In this document: positions 40,750-50,659 of the stretch, one piece after another
Numbering within the stretch: position 1 is the stretch's first letter
Layout: the number at the start of each line of letters is the position of its first letter
Assembly (NCBI GenBank): GCA_003096535.1
Contig: QEKJ01000015.1
Location: 1-63,031 of the forward strand
Origin: Agathobaculum butyriciproducens
Lineage (GTDB): Bacteria; Bacillota; Clostridia; Oscillospirales; Butyricicoccaceae
Length of the DNA: 63,031 bases
Reading direction: 5' to 3'
Notes under the pieces: model-generated
Seen by the model: only the letters and a program-made list of their open reading frames with translations
The model's database searches: none
Told to the model about the DNA's origin: nothing
Made by a program: the position numbers and the translations under genes

Positions 40750-43700
40750 CGTGCCTCCATTTCTTTCTTGTGGGGCTTTTCCGGTGTGCCATGAACAGGC
40801 GGCGCTTTCAACCTGTCCAGAACGGAAGGCCGCGCCGATTTTGCAATCGCCTGCTCAGGCTGTGGCTGTCCCTTGCCGTCCAGATTCAGCTCCATATCCA
40901 ACTCAATGAGCCGCGCCGTTTTCGCGGCCAGCTCCTGCTCCTGCGGGAACGGCTTACCGACCTCGGCCTTTGCCGCTGCCTGCTGGTTATAGAGGTTTTC
41001 AAGCTGCTCCTGAACGCTGCGCAAACGCTCCGGCATTTTATCCAGCGCATTCTCGATGCGGACAAGGTTGCCTCTGGCATCCGAACCGAGTTCAACGCGA
41101 TGGGTCATCTGGCCTTTCAGCGTCAGCATGTACGTTTTCCACATGGAATCAAAAGCAACGGACATGGTAAAGCCGCGATAGCTGCCGATCTGTACCGGGT
41201 CTTTGCCCTTGACCTCCTTGCAGGTGTCCAGCAGCGCGGCACCGGCGTTTTCCTTATCGGTGAGCCGGTCGCCGCGAATCTCCATGCCGACAAAGCCCTC
41301 TGCCGGGAGCGGATGCGCCGCGAGGGTCTGCATATCCGCCTCCAGCCCACGAACAAAGCCCTTGTGTTCTTCTATCTTTTCCGGGAAGTATTTCAGCAGA
41401 CTGTCCTCCAAGCGGAATTGCTTGCTGTTGTGGTCTGCCTTCATAATTTTGAGCTTAGACACCTCAATGTCCAAATCCATACGCTCCTTAATGCGGGGAT
41501 CACCGGCGCATAGCGCCTTGATCTCCGCAAAGGACAGCGCTGTGGCGTCCACGTCCTCACAGGAGCGAACCGGGGATTTTGAGGTCATGATCTGAGAGAT
41601 GAATTTCTGCTTGTTCTCAACGGTCTGCCAGAGGTAGGCGTCAAACGTCCCTTCGGTCACATAGCGGCAGACATGAACGAGCTTGTTCTGATTGCCCTGA
41701 CGCTCGATGCGGCCTTTTCTCTGCGTGAGATCACGGGGACGCCACGGGCAATCCAAATCGTGAAGTGCGACCAAACGATCCTGCACGTTGGTGCCCGCGC
41801 CCATCTTGGCCGTGCTGCCCATCAGGACGCGCACTTGACCGCTGCGTACCTTTGCGAACAGTTCCCGCTTTTTGACCTCCGTATTGGCATCGTGGATGAA
41901 CGCGATCTGTTCCGGGGGCATACCGGCGTCAATGAGCTTTTGACGCACATCCTCATAGACCGTGAACGGTGTGTCAGAGCTTTCCTCCAATGAAATCGCG
42001 CTCTCCAGCGCATGGATTTCCGGGCTGTCCAGCGTACCGGGGGAAGCCTTTGCCGCCCGCTGTGAGGGCGTGGTCTTTGGCGTAGAAATGTCGCAGAACA
42101 CAAGCTGTGTCAGTTTTTCCTCCTCGCCGTCACGCCAGTATTGGAGAATGTTCGCCACGCACTGATTGACCTTGGTGGTTTCCTCGTCGGGGAGCATGGG
42201 ATTGATGATGCGCTGGTCAAGCCCCAGCTTGCGTCCGTCCGAGGTGATTTTGAGCATATTGTCCACATCTGGGCTGACCGCACCGCTGTGTACCTTGGAC
42301 GCTCGTTCCGAGAGGGCTTTCACCATGTCCTGCTGGATCTGTGTGGGTTTGGTGGCGATGGTGTGATACGCAACCTCCGGCGTGGGCAAGTGGAGCTGAT
42401 CCGCCGTTTTGATGTCGGCGACCTCTTTGAACAGATTCATCAATTCGGGCAAGTTGAAAAACTTTGCAAAGCGCGTCCTTGCCCGGTAGCCGGTTCCCTC
42501 CGGGGCAAGCTCCAGCGCGGTGGTGGTTTCACCAAAGCGGCTTGCCCAGCAATCGAAGTGGCCCATACCCATCTCTTGCAGCCGGTCATGCTGCAAATAG
42601 CGCTGAATGGTGTAAAGCTCTGTCATGGAGTTGGAAACCGGGGTGCCGGTGGCAAACACCACGCCGCGCCCGCCGGTCAGCTCATCCATGTAGCGGCACT
42701 TTGAGAACATATCCGAGGATTTCTGCGCATCGGTGGTGGAAAGCCCTGCCACGTTGCGCATCTTCGTATAGAGGAAAAGGTTTTTGTAATTGTCCGACTC
42801 GTCCACGAACATCCTGTCTACGCCGAGCTGTTCAAAGTAAATCACATCATCCTTGCGGTCGCTGGCTTGCAGCTTTTTCAGCCGCGCCTCCAGCCCCTTT
42901 TTCGTGCGCTCCAAGCTCTTGATGGTAAAGCTGTTGCCGCCTGCGAGCTTGGTATCCTGAATGCCATCGGTGATTTCCTCAATCTGTTGGTGAAGGAGCC
43001 GTTCCTGCCGCTCCGGGCTGATGGGGATACGCTCAAACTGGCTGTGGCCGATGATAACGGCGTCATAGTCGCCGGTGGCGATACGGGCGCAGAATTTCTT
43101 GCGGTTGTGGGTTTCAAAGTCCTTCTTGGTAGTGACAAGGATGTTGGCCGAAGGGTAGAGCCGCAGAAACTCGGATGCCCACTGTTCCGTCAGATGGTTC
43201 GGCACGACAAAAATGGATTTCTGGCACAGTCCCAACCTCTTGGATTCCATCGCAGAGGCTACCATTTCAAAGGTTTTTCCCGCGCCAACTTCGTGTGCCA
43301 GCAGCGTATTCCCGCCGTACAGCACATGGGCGATGGCGTTTTTCTGATGCTCCCGGAGGGAGATTTCCGGGTTCATCCCAGAGAAAACGATGTGGCTGCC
43401 GTCATACTCGCGGGGACGAGTGCTGTTCATTTCCTCGTTGTATTGCCGTACCAGCGTTTCGCGCCGATCCGGGTCTTTCCAAATCCAGTCCTTGAACGCA
43501 TCCCGGATAAGCTGCTGCTTCTGCGCGGCAAGGGTGGTTTCCTTGGCGTTGAGGACACGGCGCTCCCGTCCGTCTGCATCCTCAATGGTATCGTAGATAC
43601 GAATGTCGCGGAGGTTCAGCGCATCCTCCAGCAGCCGGTAGGCGCTGGCGCGGTCTGTGCCGTAGGTGGTGAATGCCGCCACATCGTTGTAGCGCACCAT

Positions 43701-46700
43701 GCTCTTGCGGGAAACCTGCCATTCTGCGGTGTATGGGACATAGCTAATCTCGATCTGTCCGCGCAGATAGCGGGGCGTATCAAAGGTTTCGTACATGAAT
43801 TGCTCGATGTACTTCTTATCAAGCCATGTCGCACCCAGCCGCACCTCAATTTCACTGGCCTCCAAGTCCTTCGGCTGGGCAGCAATCAGGGCATCCACAT
43901 TCCCGGCGAAGAATGGGTCGCGCGCTGCTACACGCTGCGCGGTGCGGAGCTTCTGCCGGACGTTGCCGGAGAGATATTCGTCCGCCGTCTGCCAGCCCTT
44001 CGCCCAATGCTCGCCGCCGTCCTGCAAGTCAAACGGGCCGCTGTTGGGTTCCTTGTAAATGACACCCTTCAAATCCTCAACGATCTGCGGGATTTTCTCG
44101 CTGCCGCCCATGAGGGAGGCCATAAAGTCGAGATCGACGCAGGCTTTTTCTCCGATGCAGACAGCAAGGGCTTCGCTGGCGGTATCCACAGAATCTACGC
44201 TGCGCTGCTGCTTGATAGTGCGCTTGTGGAACATATCCGCCTTGCGCTCCAGCTTTCCGTCGTCGTCCAGCACTTCCAGTGAACACAGGAGGTAGTAAGA
44301 GGAATCGTCAGAGAACGCAAGACGGTTCGCACGGTCATTGATTAGGCCATGTTTTGCGGAGAACGCATCATAGAGGCGGTTTAGCTCGGCCTGCGCTTCC
44401 TGAATCCGGCTTTCTGCGCTGTACTCGTCCATTTGCAGGGCAATCAGCTCATTCACGCAATCCCGCAACGCGACCATGCCCTTGACACGCTCGGCGGCGG
44501 TGGCGTTCAGCTCCGGCTTGACCATGCGGCTGTTTTCCCGGTAGTACACCTCGCCGCCCACCACGGTGTAGGAGTAGTTTTTCACATTGGGGTCTGCGGG
44601 GATGGACGTGTCGATCTGTTCGCCCTCGCCCAGCTCTGGCAGTTCCGCCTCCTGATAGGTGCCGCGAATATTTTTCACGGCATCATGGAGCTGATCTGCA
44701 AGCGCCAGCCCCTCAATGGGGACAACGGTGAAATCCTGTTTGCCGTATTGGGTGCTTTCGGAGGTCTGCCTGCCTAAAATCATCTCCGGGTGGTCAACAA
44801 AATAGCGGTTGATGGCAAAGCCGTCCTCGTTCTGGCCGAGGTGTACCCAATCCGGTTCGATCTCAATGGGACGGTCACGCTTTTGGAGAAAGAGAATGTC
44901 CGAAACCACATCCGTACCAGCGTTGGCGCGGAACGCATTGTTGGGCAGACGAATGGCACCCAGCAGCTCCGCCCGCTGCGCGATGTACCTGCGGACTTCG
45001 GGTGATTGCTTGTCCATCGTGTAGCGGGAGGTCACAAACGCGATCACGCCGCCAGGACGCACTTGGTCGAGGGTTTTGGCAAAGAAGTAGTCGTGAATGG
45101 AAAAACCGAGCTTGTTATAAGCCCGGTCATCTACCTGATATTGTCCGAACGGGACGTTGCCCACGGCGAGGTCATAGAAGTCTTTTCTGTCCGTTGTCTC
45201 AAAGCCTGCGATGGTAATGTCCGCCTTGGGATAAAGCTGCTTGGCAATACGTCCGGTGATGCTGTCCAGCTCCACGCCGTAGAGCTTGCTGCCCTGCATC
45301 GGCTCCGGCAGCAGGCCAAAGAAGTTGCCGACGCCCATAGACGGCTCTAAAATATTGCCGGTCTGGAAGCCCATGTTGCCGACCGCTTCATAGATTGCCT
45401 TGATGACGGTGGGGCTGGTGTAGTGGGCGTTCAGCGTGGACGCTCTGGCCGCAGCGTATTCCTCCGGGGAGAGTGTGGCATACAGCTCTGCAAACTCGTC
45501 CGACCAGTTTGGCTTATTTTCATCGAACGCATCTGCCAAACCGCCCCAGCCCACATAGCGGGAGAGAATTTCCTGCTGCTCCGGGCTGGCCTGTATGCCC
45601 TCAAGCTCCAGCTCTTGCAGGAGTTGGATAGCCGCCATATTTGCCCGAAACTTTACTTTTGCGCCGCCGACGCCGAGGGCATCATCGGTGATGTGGAAAT
45701 TCTGCGCGTCGCGGTGGCTTGCCGCCTTGAAGTCAGCGTAAGCGGCCTGCTCCGCAGCGGCAACGCTGGGAAAGCCCTGCCACTCGCCGTCAACGGGGAT
45801 AGATACCGCAGGACGGTGTGCGGGAGGCTCGTCGATCTCGGCCTGAGAGATGGCATCATCAAAATCAGGCACAAACTCTCCCATTTCCGAAAGTGCCGCG
45901 CGCCCTTCCTGCTCCAGAATCAGAGCTTCTTCCTCGCTCATGGCAGGCGGTTCAGGCTTGGCGGGTTCCGCAGAGGGCGGGTCATGCTCCGGTTCCGGGA
46001 TGTGCAGCGTTTGGATTTCTATGTCGTAGGGCAAGTGCGTTTTCTCGGCAGGATAGAACGCGACGGGTTTGGTGACAGGCTGCGGCTGCTCCCATTCCTG
46101 CTCTTCAACAAACGAGCGTATAAACGCAATGTGTTCAGCGCGGAAGATGGGAAAGCCCTGCCTGTTTTGAAAAGTCACATCGCGCAGAGATACTTCATCC
46201 GTGCCGAAATTTACGCTGTCAATGACAAACTTCCGTCCGTCAATCTCCAGCTCCATGCCAATGGGGATATACTCCTTGGCATCGGCCTCGTTGATAACAT
46301 CATAGCCGTCGGTTTCATTTGGCTGCGCAAACACGAAGCTGTGTCCATGCTCCAGCAGCCGCTTTGCGGCGCTTGCCCATTGTCCAAAATCATAGCCGGT
46401 CACAGCGGTTTCGCCCATACCGGGAATATCGCGTTGCAGCAGGCGGCGATTCAAAGCGCTGGCGGCTCGTTTTGCATCCGCGCCATAAAAAAGCAGCCGT
46501 TCTCCGACACGGACACCGATGAGCTTTTCGGGATGCTCTGCACGAAGCGCCTGATATGCCGAAATATTCGGCGCAAGCTCACGACCCTGATCTGCAATTC
46601 GTGTGAGGACAGCAGAAACCGGTTCGGTTCTGTGTTCTGGATCGTGATTGCTCTCGCTGGAGGATGAAACGCCGCTGAGATGCGCGACAGTTTCATCTGC

Positions 46701-49700
46701 GGAATCAACATTATAGAGCTTACCATCAATTTCCACGCGCTGCCCCATAAGGTTTTGAACCGCTTGCGGCGTCTCCGGGATTGGCTGTTCTGTGTGCTGC
46801 GCCGCAATGACGCGCTGCGGCTCTGGTTCAGAAACCTCGAAATATCTGGTGTCGAGGTAGCGTTCAAAGGAATTGCGGTCGATGCTGACAGGTTCCTGTC
46901 CGGGTACGTTCGGTAACGTGTGCCAGACGTGATCTTCATCTACACGCGCGATAACGCCGACTGCTGCTATGTGGTCTAACTCTATGGATGAAATGCGATC
47001 TCCAATATGATAGGTATAGCCAAGCGGTGTTGTAAACGCCGGAGGGGATAGCTCAATTCCCATATCCCGTTTGATGCCATCCAAGTAAGCAATGGCGTTA
47101 TTCTGTTCTGCAAAGCGGAGCGTTTGTTCCCCATCTCCGCAGAACCGTTCCAACACCTCATCCCAAATGCCGGTAATTCCACCCTCGCCGGGATGCAGAC
47201 GAATGGAGTATCGGTCAGGTGAAAATAACCGCAGTCGCTCATTCTCGTCGTAAAATTTATTCTCTCGGATGAGCTGTGCCAACCGCCGCTGTACCTGCGC
47301 CCATGTGAGCGTCACCGGCTCGGCGTTTCCTACATGGATATACATGGGAGTTTTGCTATCTTCCCAGCCATATTTTGCAGCCAGCCATGCGGCGGTGCTG
47401 CGTTCTCGCCCATGCGCCTGCATATATAGTGCGACTTCCTGCTTGCCCTTTAGGTTGTTGTGCCAATCCAGAAGCGCGTTGTCAATGTCCTCCTGTGTGA
47501 TCTGATAGGGAGAGGGTGCGACCGTCGCTGCCAGCGTGGGATACAGTTCCTCCAAAAGCTCCTGATGCAGCCGGTTATGGAACGCGGGCATATCAAAGTA
47601 CAGGCGGACAAGCTGGAGATCATCAGATACCGTGACAATACGACGGATAGCGTCCGCACCCTCCAGATAAGCGTTCTGGCGGTCTGAATTGCGGCAGGCA
47701 TTGACAAAAGCCGTATCTTTGGAAAGCGCGTTGCCAACGGTCAGCTTGTACCCGTCAAACAGCTCCTGCACCGTGGGCTGAACTTGCTCTGCGGCGGGGT
47801 CGCGGAACACCCTCGTGCCGTCCGCGCCGAACTCTGCTTCATAAGCATTGATGGCGGCTTCTGCTTCATGGTCGATAGAGCGCAGCGTGTAAATGTGGCG
47901 CTCACTTCTAAAGTCTGGCGCTTCGGCAATCGTCACATCATACTTATCGCGCAATTTCTCTACATACATCTCTAAATTGTGCGCCGGAACGCCGCACATT
48001 TCCACACGGCCAGCGCCGGGGATATTGCGGGTGGTCAGGTTCATATCCAGTAGCTCCACCGCCTGTTTTGCGTCCCCGCCATACATCTCAAAGAAATCGC
48101 CCACCTGAAACAGCACGATGTTGTCCGGGTGGGCTTCCTTGATGGCGTTATAGCTGTCGTAGGCGGTGTTTCGCACCACATCCTGTGCCTGCGCCTTATC
48201 ATAAAGCGCCTGTTCGTCTGGTGTAAAATAGCGGTTCATCCGAATCAGCTCAGAGATACGCGAAGCGACCTTGTTCCAATTCATCTGAACATCTGCACAG
48301 CCCGCTTTTTTCAGCGTGATGCCTTTGCTGCCGTGATCTTCATAGCTGCCGCTTTCTCTGGATACAGCATGGGTGCGTCCTCCGATGCCATACTCTTTTT
48401 TCAAAAAATCAGCGCTCTCTTTTGTCGTGTGCGGAGTCTGGAAAAACTCATAGATGCGGGTCTTTCCACCCTCAAAGCTGCTCCCGTTTGCAAGAGAAGC
48501 CGCAATTTCATCTTCGGTGATAAACCGGCCCGTCTTCGGAACAGCCGCCATATCGGAGTGATATTCTTTGCGCGGCAATGACAGATCTTCCAAACGTGTG
48601 AGAAGTGCCTGCGGCCGGTGGTAATGGAAGCGCAGCAGCGCACGGTTTTCGCGGTAGGCGTCCATGAATACCTTGTATTCTGACAGGAGCCTATCCCGGA
48701 ACGCCGGATTCAGCAGATCGTCCGTCAGACGCTCCGTTTCCTCTGGAAAGCTGGTGCTATGGATATTACCCAAGCAGGACAGATACCCCAGCGACTTTGC
48801 TTCATCCGAGAAATCGTGATAAAGGTTCCAGACATCCACAGCAATACCCAGCCGCTCATAGCGCGGGGCTTCCGTGACCTCAAGATTGGTGGCAAATGCG
48901 CCGCCGTCCAGAAGTTCCTCAATATGCTCCGCCGCATCTGCCCAGCCTATCACTTGGGCAGAACGAAGATAGCGAGAGGTATCTCCGGTTGCAATATGGA
49001 TACCATCGTCCCCGTACCATGCGGAAAACCTGCCGTTATCCGTAATCAGGCCGTTGCCGCCGTGGTAAAGAGCTTTCAGAAATGCCGCGCGATCCTCTAA
49101 AGGTTTTTGCTTGGAGAATTCCGCAGCAATTTTCATCCGCGCTGCATCCGCATTACCGCCCGCGCGCAGGATGTGGTCAATATCATCCTGAGAAATGAAC
49201 ATAGAAAAAGCGGAGGGTGTTACACTCTCCGCTTCTGCGATGGATTGAATTTGTTCTGCCTCTGAGGGGAAGAAGGACATCTGCGCCCCAGCAGGGGCAT
49301 CGAACATATTTAGCTGAACACCAGTTCCGTGAGGATCGTTTCCTCGGCCTGCGCTTTCAGCATGTTCATCAGCCCTACCCACTTCATCGGGTCGCTGGCT
49401 TTCAGCGATTCCGTCACGCCCGCCGACTTCATCAGCTCCGGCATCATCTGTTCCAGCCGGTTGTCCGCCGCCTCGTCGATCTCCCGCAGATGGGGGTACA
49501 GCCTCTCGGACAGCAGCAGGCTGTTCCACAGCACCGGACGATGCTCCTTCAGGTAATCCTTCCGCATCCTGCCGTACTTGCCCAGCGGGGCTTGCGGCTG
49601 CTCTGTCAGGCTCAGGTCGGGAATCAGATAATCCCCGCTGCGGGTGTAGGTCAGTTCGCTCATGGCTTTCGCTCCTTTCCGCGATTTTCTCGCGCTCATA

Positions 49701-50438
49701 ATTCTTGATGGTGACTTCGATCTGCCGCAACACCAGCTCGCTGGACTGGCTGATGGCCGTTCCAAGAGCGGCGACGGTCTGAGGGGTGTTGAAATCAAAG
49801 ATGTTCAGAAAATCCTCATGCTCGAAGTAATCTCCCGGCTGCATCCCGCAGCGGGACAGCAGCGCATAGGTGGTGCTGACAACGGCGGCGTTCCGAAAAG
49901 CGGCTCCGATGTTGAAATCATCATAACCTTCCAGAAAGGAACCGTCAACGATGCCGACAATATCGCGCCAGTTATCGTGCCAGTATTCATCTACAAGCTG
50001 CGCCGCCACACGCTCCATCTGATCGGCAAGTCCGTTTTCACCGGAAACGTCGAAGCGCTGCTCCAGCGCCGCAGATACCACCTCACGATGCTCCTGCCGG
50101 TATTCCCAAAGATAAGGGCGGCGAGAGTTCTCGCCGCCGCTGGTATCGGAAACATCGAATACATATCGAAGTTTGGGTTGGTCGCTGCTGGTATCCACAA
50201 GGGCGATGCCCTTGCTGCCTCGCCGCACATAGCGGCGCATCTGCTTATTCCAAAGGTCGTATCCCGCGCAGGCCGTGGCTTCCGGGCGCTGGGCGAAAAT
50301 CATGAGCTGCTCGTTGTAGGGGTACTTATACAGCCTTGCGGCGGTGGTCAGAAATGCCGTCCACTTCTGGTAGCTTCCCGTGATCTGCTCCGCCGTGCGG
50401 TCTGCCATCTGCGCATAGAGCTGTGCTTTACTCGGCAT
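40746..50438 (-). CDS. Giant methylase-SNF2 helicase polyprotein
   Basis: A 3230-residue protein starting MPSKAQLYAQMADR (ATG 50438); the upstream 15 codons have no support. An N-terminal region of about 260 residues is followed by a low-complexity Arg/Gly/Ala/Glu linker (about 260-380). A MutS domain I-like segment (LFQVGDFFEMYGGDAKQAVELL) is near 772, and a weaker copy (GVRVGERLLFYGADAKRAA) near 1305. An N6-adenine methylase (EPSMGVGNFFG; NVPFG near 1757) and an SNF2/DEAD helicase follow; the latter has Walker A HEVGAGKTF near 2377, DESDNYKNL near 2545 and motif VI-like RKGRIERQG near 2880. It likely protects or processes incoming DNA during transfer. No ICE-A counterpart is seen. Confidence 0.85.
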   Translation of the reverse strand: MPSKAQLYAQMADRTAEQITGSYQKWTAFLTTAARLYKYPYNEQLMIFAQRPEATACAGYDLWNKQMRRYVRRGSKGIALVDTSSDQPKLRYVFDVSDTSGGENSRRPYLWEYRQEHREVVSAALEQRFDVSGENGLADQMERVAAQLVDEYWHDNWRDIVGIVDGSFLEGYDDFNIGAAFRNAAVVSTTYALLSRCGMQPGDYFEHEDFLNIFDFNTPQTVAALGTAISQSSELVLRQIEVTIKNYEREKIAERSESHERTDLHPQRGLSDSRPEPDRAAASPAGQVRQDAEGLPEGASSGAVEQPAAVREAVPPSAGDRRGGGQPAGTDDAGADEVGGRDGIAESQRPDEVGRADEHAESAGRGNDPHGTGVQLNMFDAPAGAQMSFFPSEAEQIQSIAEAESVTPSAFSMFISQDDIDHILRAGGNADAARMKIAAEFSKQKPLEDRAAFLKALYHGGNGLITDNGRFSAWYGDDGIHIATGDTSRYLRSAQVIGWADAAEHIEELLDGGAFATNLEVTEAPRYERLGIAVDVWNLYHDFSDEAKSLGYLSCLGNIHSTSFPEETERLTDDLLNPAFRDRLLSEYKVFMDAYRENRALLRFHYHRPQALLTRLEDLSLPRKEYHSDMAAVPKTGRFITEDEIAASLANGSSFEGGKTRIYEFFQTPHTTKESADFLKKEYGIGGRTHAVSRESGSYEDHGSKGITLKKAGCADVQMNWNKVASRISELIRMNRYFTPDEQALYDKAQAQDVVRNTAYDSYNAIKEAHPDNIVLFQVGDFFEMYGGDAKQAVELLDMNLTTRNIPGAGRVEMCGVPAHNLEMYVEKLRDKYDVTIAEAPDFRSERHIYTLRSIDHEAEAAINAYEAEFGADGTRVFRDPAAEQVQPTVQELFDGYKLTVGNALSKDTAFVNACRNSDRQNAYLEGADAIRRIVTVSDDLQLVRLYFDMPAFHNRLHQELLEELYPTLAATVAPSPYQITQEDIDNALLDWHNNLKGKQEVALYMQAHGRERSTAAWLAAKYGWEDSKTPMYIHVGNAEPVTLTWAQVQRRLAQLIRENKFYDENERLRLFSPDRYSIRLHPGEGGITGIWDEVLERFCGDGEQTLRFAEQNNAIAYLDGIKRDMGIELSPPAFTTPLGYTYHIGDRISSIELDHIAAVGVIARVDEDHVWHTLPNVPGQEPVSIDRNSFERYLDTRYFEVSEPEPQRVIAAQHTEQPIPETPQAVQNLMGQRVEIDGKLYNVDSADETVAHLSGVSSSSESNHDPEHRTEPVSAVLTRIADQGRELAPNISAYQALRAEHPEKLIGVRVGERLLFYGADAKRAASALNRRLLQRDIPGMGETAVTGYDFGQWASAAKRLLEHGHSFVFAQPNETDGYDVINEADAKEYIPIGMELEIDGRKFVIDSVNFGTDEVSLRDVTFQNRQGFPIFRAEHIAFIRSFVEEQEWEQPQPVTKPVAFYPAEKTHLPYDIEIQTLHIPEPEHDPPSAEPAKPEPPAMSEEEALILEQEGRAALSEMGEFVPDFDDAISQAEIDEPPAHRPAVSIPVDGEWQGFPSVAAAEQAAYADFKAASHRDAQNFHITDDALGVGGAKVKFRANMAAIQLLQELELEGIQASPEQQEILSRYVGWGGLADAFDENKPNWSDEFAELYATLSPEEYAAARASTLNAHYTSPTVIKAIYEAVGNMGFQTGNILEPSMGVGNFFGLLPEPMQGSKLYGVELDSITGRIAKQLYPKADITIAGFETTDRKDFYDLAVGNVPFGQYQVDDRAYNKLGFSIHDYFFAKTLDQVRPGGVIAFVTSRYTMDKQSPEVRRYIAQRAELLGAIRLPNNAFRANAGTDVVSDILFLQKRDRPIEIEPDWVHLGQNEDGFAINRYFVDHPEMILGRQTSESTQYGKQDFTVVPIEGLALADQLHDAVKNIRGTYQEAELPELGEGEQIDTSIPADPNVKNYSYTVVGGEVYYRENSRMVKPELNATAAERVKGMVALRDCVNELIALQMDEYSAESRIQEAQAELNRLYDAFSAKHGLINDRANRLAFSDDSSYYLLCSLEVLDDDGKLERKADMFHKRTIKQQRSVDSVDTASEALAVCIGEKACVDLDFMASLMGGSEKIPQIVEDLKGVIYKEPNSGPFDLQDGGEHWAKGWQTADEYLSGNVRQKLRTAQRVAARDPFFAGNVDALIAAQPKDLEASEIEVRLGATWLDKKYIEQFMYETFDTPRYLRGQIEISYVPYTAEWQVSRKSMVRYNDVAAFTTYGTDRASAYRLLEDALNLRDIRIYDTIEDADGRERRVLNAKETTLAAQKQQLIRDAFKDWIWKDPDRRETLVRQYNEEMNSTRPREYDGSHIVFSGMNPEISLREHQKNAIAHVLYGGNTLLAHEVGAGKTFEMVASAMESKRLGLCQKSIFVVPNHLTEQWASEFLRLYPSANILVTTKKDFETHNRKKFCARIATGDYDAVIIGHSQFERIPISPERQERLLHQQIEEITDGIQDTKLAGGNSFTIKSLERTKKGLEARLKKLQASDRKDDVIYFEQLGVDRMFVDESDNYKNLFLYTKMRNVAGLSTTDAQKSSDMFSKCRYMDELTGGRGVVFATGTPVSNSMTELYTIQRYLQHDRLQEMGMGHFDCWASRFGETTTALELAPEGTGYRARTRFAKFFNLPELMNLFKEVADIKTADQLHLPTPEVAYHTIATKPTQIQQDMVKALSERASKVHSGAVSPDVDNMLKITSDGRKLGLDQRIINPMLPDEETTKVNQCVANILQYWRDGEEEKLTQLVFCDISTPKTTPSQRAAKASPGTLDSPEIHALESAISLEESSDTPFTVYEDVRQKLIDAGMPPEQIAFIHDANTEVKKRELFAKVRSGQVRVLMGSTAKMGAGTNVQDRLVALHDLDCPWRPRDLTQRKGRIERQGNQNKLVHVCRYVTEGTFDAYLWQTVENKQKFISQIMTSKSPVRSCEDVDATALSFAEIKALCAGDPRIKERMDLDIEVSKLKIMKADHNSKQFRLEDSLLKYFPEKIEEHKGFVRGLEADMQTLAAHPLPAEGFVGMEIRGDRLTDKENAGAALLDTCKEVKGKDPVQIGSYRGFTMSVAFDSMWKTYMLTLKGQMTHRVELGSDARGNLVRIENALDKMPERLRSVQEQLENLYNQQAAAKAEVGKPFPQEQELAAKTARLIELDMELNLDGKGQPQPEQAIAKSARPSVLDRLKAPPVHGTPEKPHKKEMEAR
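49310..49663 (-). CDS. tnpV: TnpV, wholly overlapped by the giant helicase gene in another frame
   Basis: A 117-residue protein (SELTYTRSGDYLIPDLSLTEQ; LGKYGRMRKDYLKEHRP; KWVGLMNMLKAQAEE) matches TnpV proteins of Tn4451-like and conjugative elements. ATG 49663 follows GGAAAGGAGCGAAAGCC. It is on the same strand as the giant gene but in a different frame, and lies entirely within codons 258-376, where the giant product is low complexity. Both frames are fully open, so this appears to be a true overlapping gene. TnpV function is unknown. Confidence 0.8.
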   Translation of the reverse strand: MSELTYTRSGDYLIPDLSLTEQPQAPLGKYGRMRKDYLKEHRPVLWNSLLLSERLYPHLREIDEAADNRLEQMMPELMKSAGVTESLKASDPMKWVGLMNMLKAQAEETILTELVFS

Positions 50439-50658
50439 CCATATCCTCCTTTTCAAAATCGGGGAACAGGTCGAGCGCGTCATATTCCGCGTCGCTCATC
50501 CTGCGCAGCTTTGCGATGGCGCTGTCCGTCAGCTCCCGCAGCTCCGTTTCATCCGCAGCGAGGTAGCCGCGCATTTCCTCCAGCGCCGCGATCAAGCCCG
50601 TGCGGGTGCCGGTGTTGTAGAGGCTCATAAGCTGCTGTTCTTCAAAGGTGATGTTCAT
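50428..50658 (-). CDS. Transposon-transfer assisting family protein
   Basis: A 76-residue acidic helical protein (ITFEEQQLMSLYNTGTRTGLIAALEEMRGYL; DAEYDALDLF), homologous in pattern and position to the ICE-A gene at 12942. It overlaps the start of the giant gene by eleven bases. Function unknown. Confidence 0.75.
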   Translation of the reverse strand: MNITFEEQQLMSLYNTGTRTGLIAALEEMRGYLAADETELRELTDSAIAKLRRMSDAEYDALDLFPDFEKEDMDAE

Positions 50659-50659
50659 A

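Noticed and set aside
42867-44282. A 471-residue + strand frame opposite the helicase gene
   Set aside because: It is antisense to the conserved SNF2 helicase, lacks recognisable motifs and ribosome site, and is a shadow of GC-rich coding sequence. The same holds for other long antisense frames at 24337-25629, 45423-46667, 50648-52021 and 53786-55015.
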